From Brevibacterium antiquum (lineage in GTDB: Bacteria; Actinomycetota; Actinomycetes; Actinomycetales; Brevibacteriaceae), in NCBI RefSeq assembly GCF_016107655.1, contig NZ_JABASX010000003.1, positions 1 through 64,000 on the forward strand: 64,000 nt of DNA, given 5' to 3'. This document shows, piece after piece, positions 62,827 through 64,000 of the stretch (its first letter is position 1; each line of letters starts with the position of its first letter). The position numbers and the translations under genes were made by a program. The notes beneath the pieces were generated by a model. The model was not told where the DNA came from, made no database searches, and saw only the letters and a program-made list of their open reading frames with translations.

Positions 62827-64000
62827 GGGTGGCGGCGATGGATCTGTGTCGCTGTTTCGAAGGCATGCGCCATGCGCAGCAGATCCACGTCAGCACCCGG
62901 CTTCGCGACGAGCTGGACGCCTACCGGCAGCCCTGAGGTCGAAAAGCCGGCAGGCACGGAGATCGCCGGGCACCCGGTGGCCGAGATGAGGCACAGGGCC
63001 CGCATCCAATCGAGATAGTTCTCGAGCCCGACCCCGTTGATCTCTGTGGGATATTCGATCGTCGCGTCGAATGGAAGCACTTGACAGGTGGTGAGCACCA
63101 GGAGATCGTGCTCTCCGAAGAACCGCTCGATCTCTCCATGCAGTCGGGCACGAGCACGGTCGGCGGAGACCACCTCGGCGCCGGTGAGCTTGAGTCCCAT
63201 CTCAATGTTCCAGACTACGGAGTCCTTGATCTGATCCGGATGCTTCTCGAGCAGAGGGCCCCAGGAATGGACGAAATCCAGCGCACGACGGACGTTGAAG
63301 ACCTCATCGGCATCGCCGAGGTTGGGGATCGTGTCGACGACGCCCGCCCCGAGTGAGGAGAACACGTCGGCTGTGCCTGCCACGATCTCGTGCACGTCAC
63401 TCTCAACGGGAAGCAGCCCATTCAGATCCGGGCTGAATCCGATCCTCACACCGCTGAGGTCGGGTTCGATATCGGCTCCCAGGCCGAACTCGGGCAGATC
63501 GAAGACGCTGCCCGGCTCGCCGATCGAACGAGGTCCGCCGGGCTCTGGTCCGGCCGCCGCACTCATCGTCAGCGCCACATCGGAGACCGTGCGCGCCATG
63601 AAACCGCTCTGTGCCAGCCACGCGAACGGGTTGCCGGGAAGTGTGTGCGGGATTCGCCCATTCGAGGGGCGGAAACCCACGACATTGTTGAATGAGGCGG
63701 GGGAGCGCAGCGAGCCTCCCATGTCCGAGCCGTCTCCAGTGGCCTGGATGCCGGCGGCTAGGACTGCGCCGACTCCACCGGAGGAACCCGACGCAGATTT
63801 GGACGTGTCATAGGGGTTGACCGTGGTGCCGAAGACCGGGTTGAAGGTGTGGGAACCCGCCGCGAATTCCGGAACATTGGTCTTGCCCGTCGTGTTGACA
63901 CCGGCAGCCTTGAGGCGAGAGATGATCAGCGAGTCCGAGTCCGGAACGCGATCAGCCATGATGGGCGAGCCCCAGGTGGTGCGCAGTCCCGCGGTGTCGT
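62802..64000 (-). CDS. Amidase (amidase-signature family), 5' part outside window
   Basis: At least 399 codons are open to the right edge, so the N-terminus is missing. The Gly/Ser-rich signature KSASGSSGGVGAVLAAG with the cis-Ser and GDGSDMGGSLRSPASF with the nucleophilic Ser are visible; the catalytic Lys lies in the part outside the window. The frame continues to the edge as DTAGLRTTWGSPIMADRVPD, the usual sequence before the signature. Family members cleave many amides, so the substrate is unknown; no GatB or GatC gene is adjacent, which argues against GatA. Confidence 0.88.
   Translation of the reverse strand, partial: DTAGLRTTWGSPIMADRVPDSDSLIISRLKAAGVNTTGKTNVPEFAAGSHTFNPVFGTTVNPYDTSKSASGSSGGVGAVLAAGIQATGDGSDMGGSLRSPASFNNVVGFRPSNGRIPHTLPGNPFAWLAQSGFMARTVSDVALTMSAAAGPEPGGPRSIGEPGSVFDLPEFGLGADIEPDLSGVRIGFSPDLNGLLPVESDVHEIVAGTADVFSSLGAGVVDTIPNLGDADEVFNVRRALDFVHSWGPLLEKHPDQIKDSVVWNIEMGLKLTGAEVVSADRARARLHGEIERFFGEHDLLVLTTCQVLPFDATIEYPTEINGVGLENYLDWMRALCLISATGCPAISVPAGFSTSGLPVGVQLVAKPGADVDLLRMAHAFETATQIHRRHPQLSAPMP

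Overview
The window reads as ordinary chromosome of a high-GC Gram-positive actinobacterium, probably Brevibacterium or a close relative in the Micrococcales. The phylum call rests on mycothione reductase (mycothiol is actinobacterial), a diheme QcrC with a bc1-aa3 respiratory gene set and a CtaF subunit, a polyphosphate glucokinase, a GlnA1/GlnE/GlnA2 cluster, and DUF3043 and DUF4191 membrane proteins. The genus is inferred from general gene content and was not tested by any search.

Layout: 1-0.98 kb is decayed DNA with two broken reading frames, one carrying a frame-breaking 20-bp tandem duplication. 0.98-10.6 kb holds small metabolic genes: cupin, Rieske protein, YceI, a secreted L,D-transpeptidase, an NCS2 permease, biotin synthase behind a BioQ-like operator, an acyl-CoA ligase, NIF3 and a zinc-ribbon coiled-coil protein, and YaaA. 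10.7-11.05 kb is RNase P RNA. 11-15 kb carries ppgK-map, a FadR-type regulator and alanine dehydrogenase. 15.3-23 kb is nitrogen assimilation: small protein, glnA2 and glnE on +, mycothione reductase and glnA1 on -. 23-34.7 kb holds RDD and DUF4191 proteins, lipA/lipB, a membrane protein with a degenerate kinase fold, the E2 and E3 subunits of 2-oxoacid dehydrogenases, pepA, pyrD and DUF3043. 34.8-37.3 kb holds an M20 dipeptidase, an ErpA-like carrier and aat.

37.4-45.8 kb is the aerobic respiratory block: ctaC-ctaD-ctaF on + facing ctaE-qcrC-qcrA-qcrB on -, separated by about 1 kb of non-coding, probably relic DNA. 46-53 kb has trpD, an exonuclease/GIY-YIG fusion, a lipase-like hydrolase, an acyltransferase, a MerR regulator and a ParA ATPase with no ParB beside it. 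53-64 kb has pyruvate carboxylase overlapping peptide deformylase, a 3-hydroxyacyl-CoA dehydrogenase, an aspartate aminotransferase, a methyltransferase, Hsp20 with an HspR-type operator, an AEC transporter, ferritin, a pterin dehydratase and an amidase that runs off the right edge.

Several parts fit together. LipA/LipB supply the lipoyl groups carried by the two-domain E2, which the E3 reoxidises. BioB supplies biotin for pyruvate carboxylase. GlnE would control GlnA1, which keeps the adenylylation tyrosine, but not GlnA2, which lacks it. From memory, much of 8-49 kb follows the order of M. tuberculosis Rv2230c to Rv2191, so this is conserved core genome. I found no CRISPR array, prophage, intact insertion sequence, tRNA or rRNA gene, and no convincing new multi-gene system. 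The most interesting items are the degenerate-kinase membrane protein behind a palindromic AT-rich promoter, the solitary ParA, four operator-like elements resembling known regulons (BioQ, GlnR, HspR and an unknown one at ctaE), and the consistent use of very long perfect hairpins between convergent genes.
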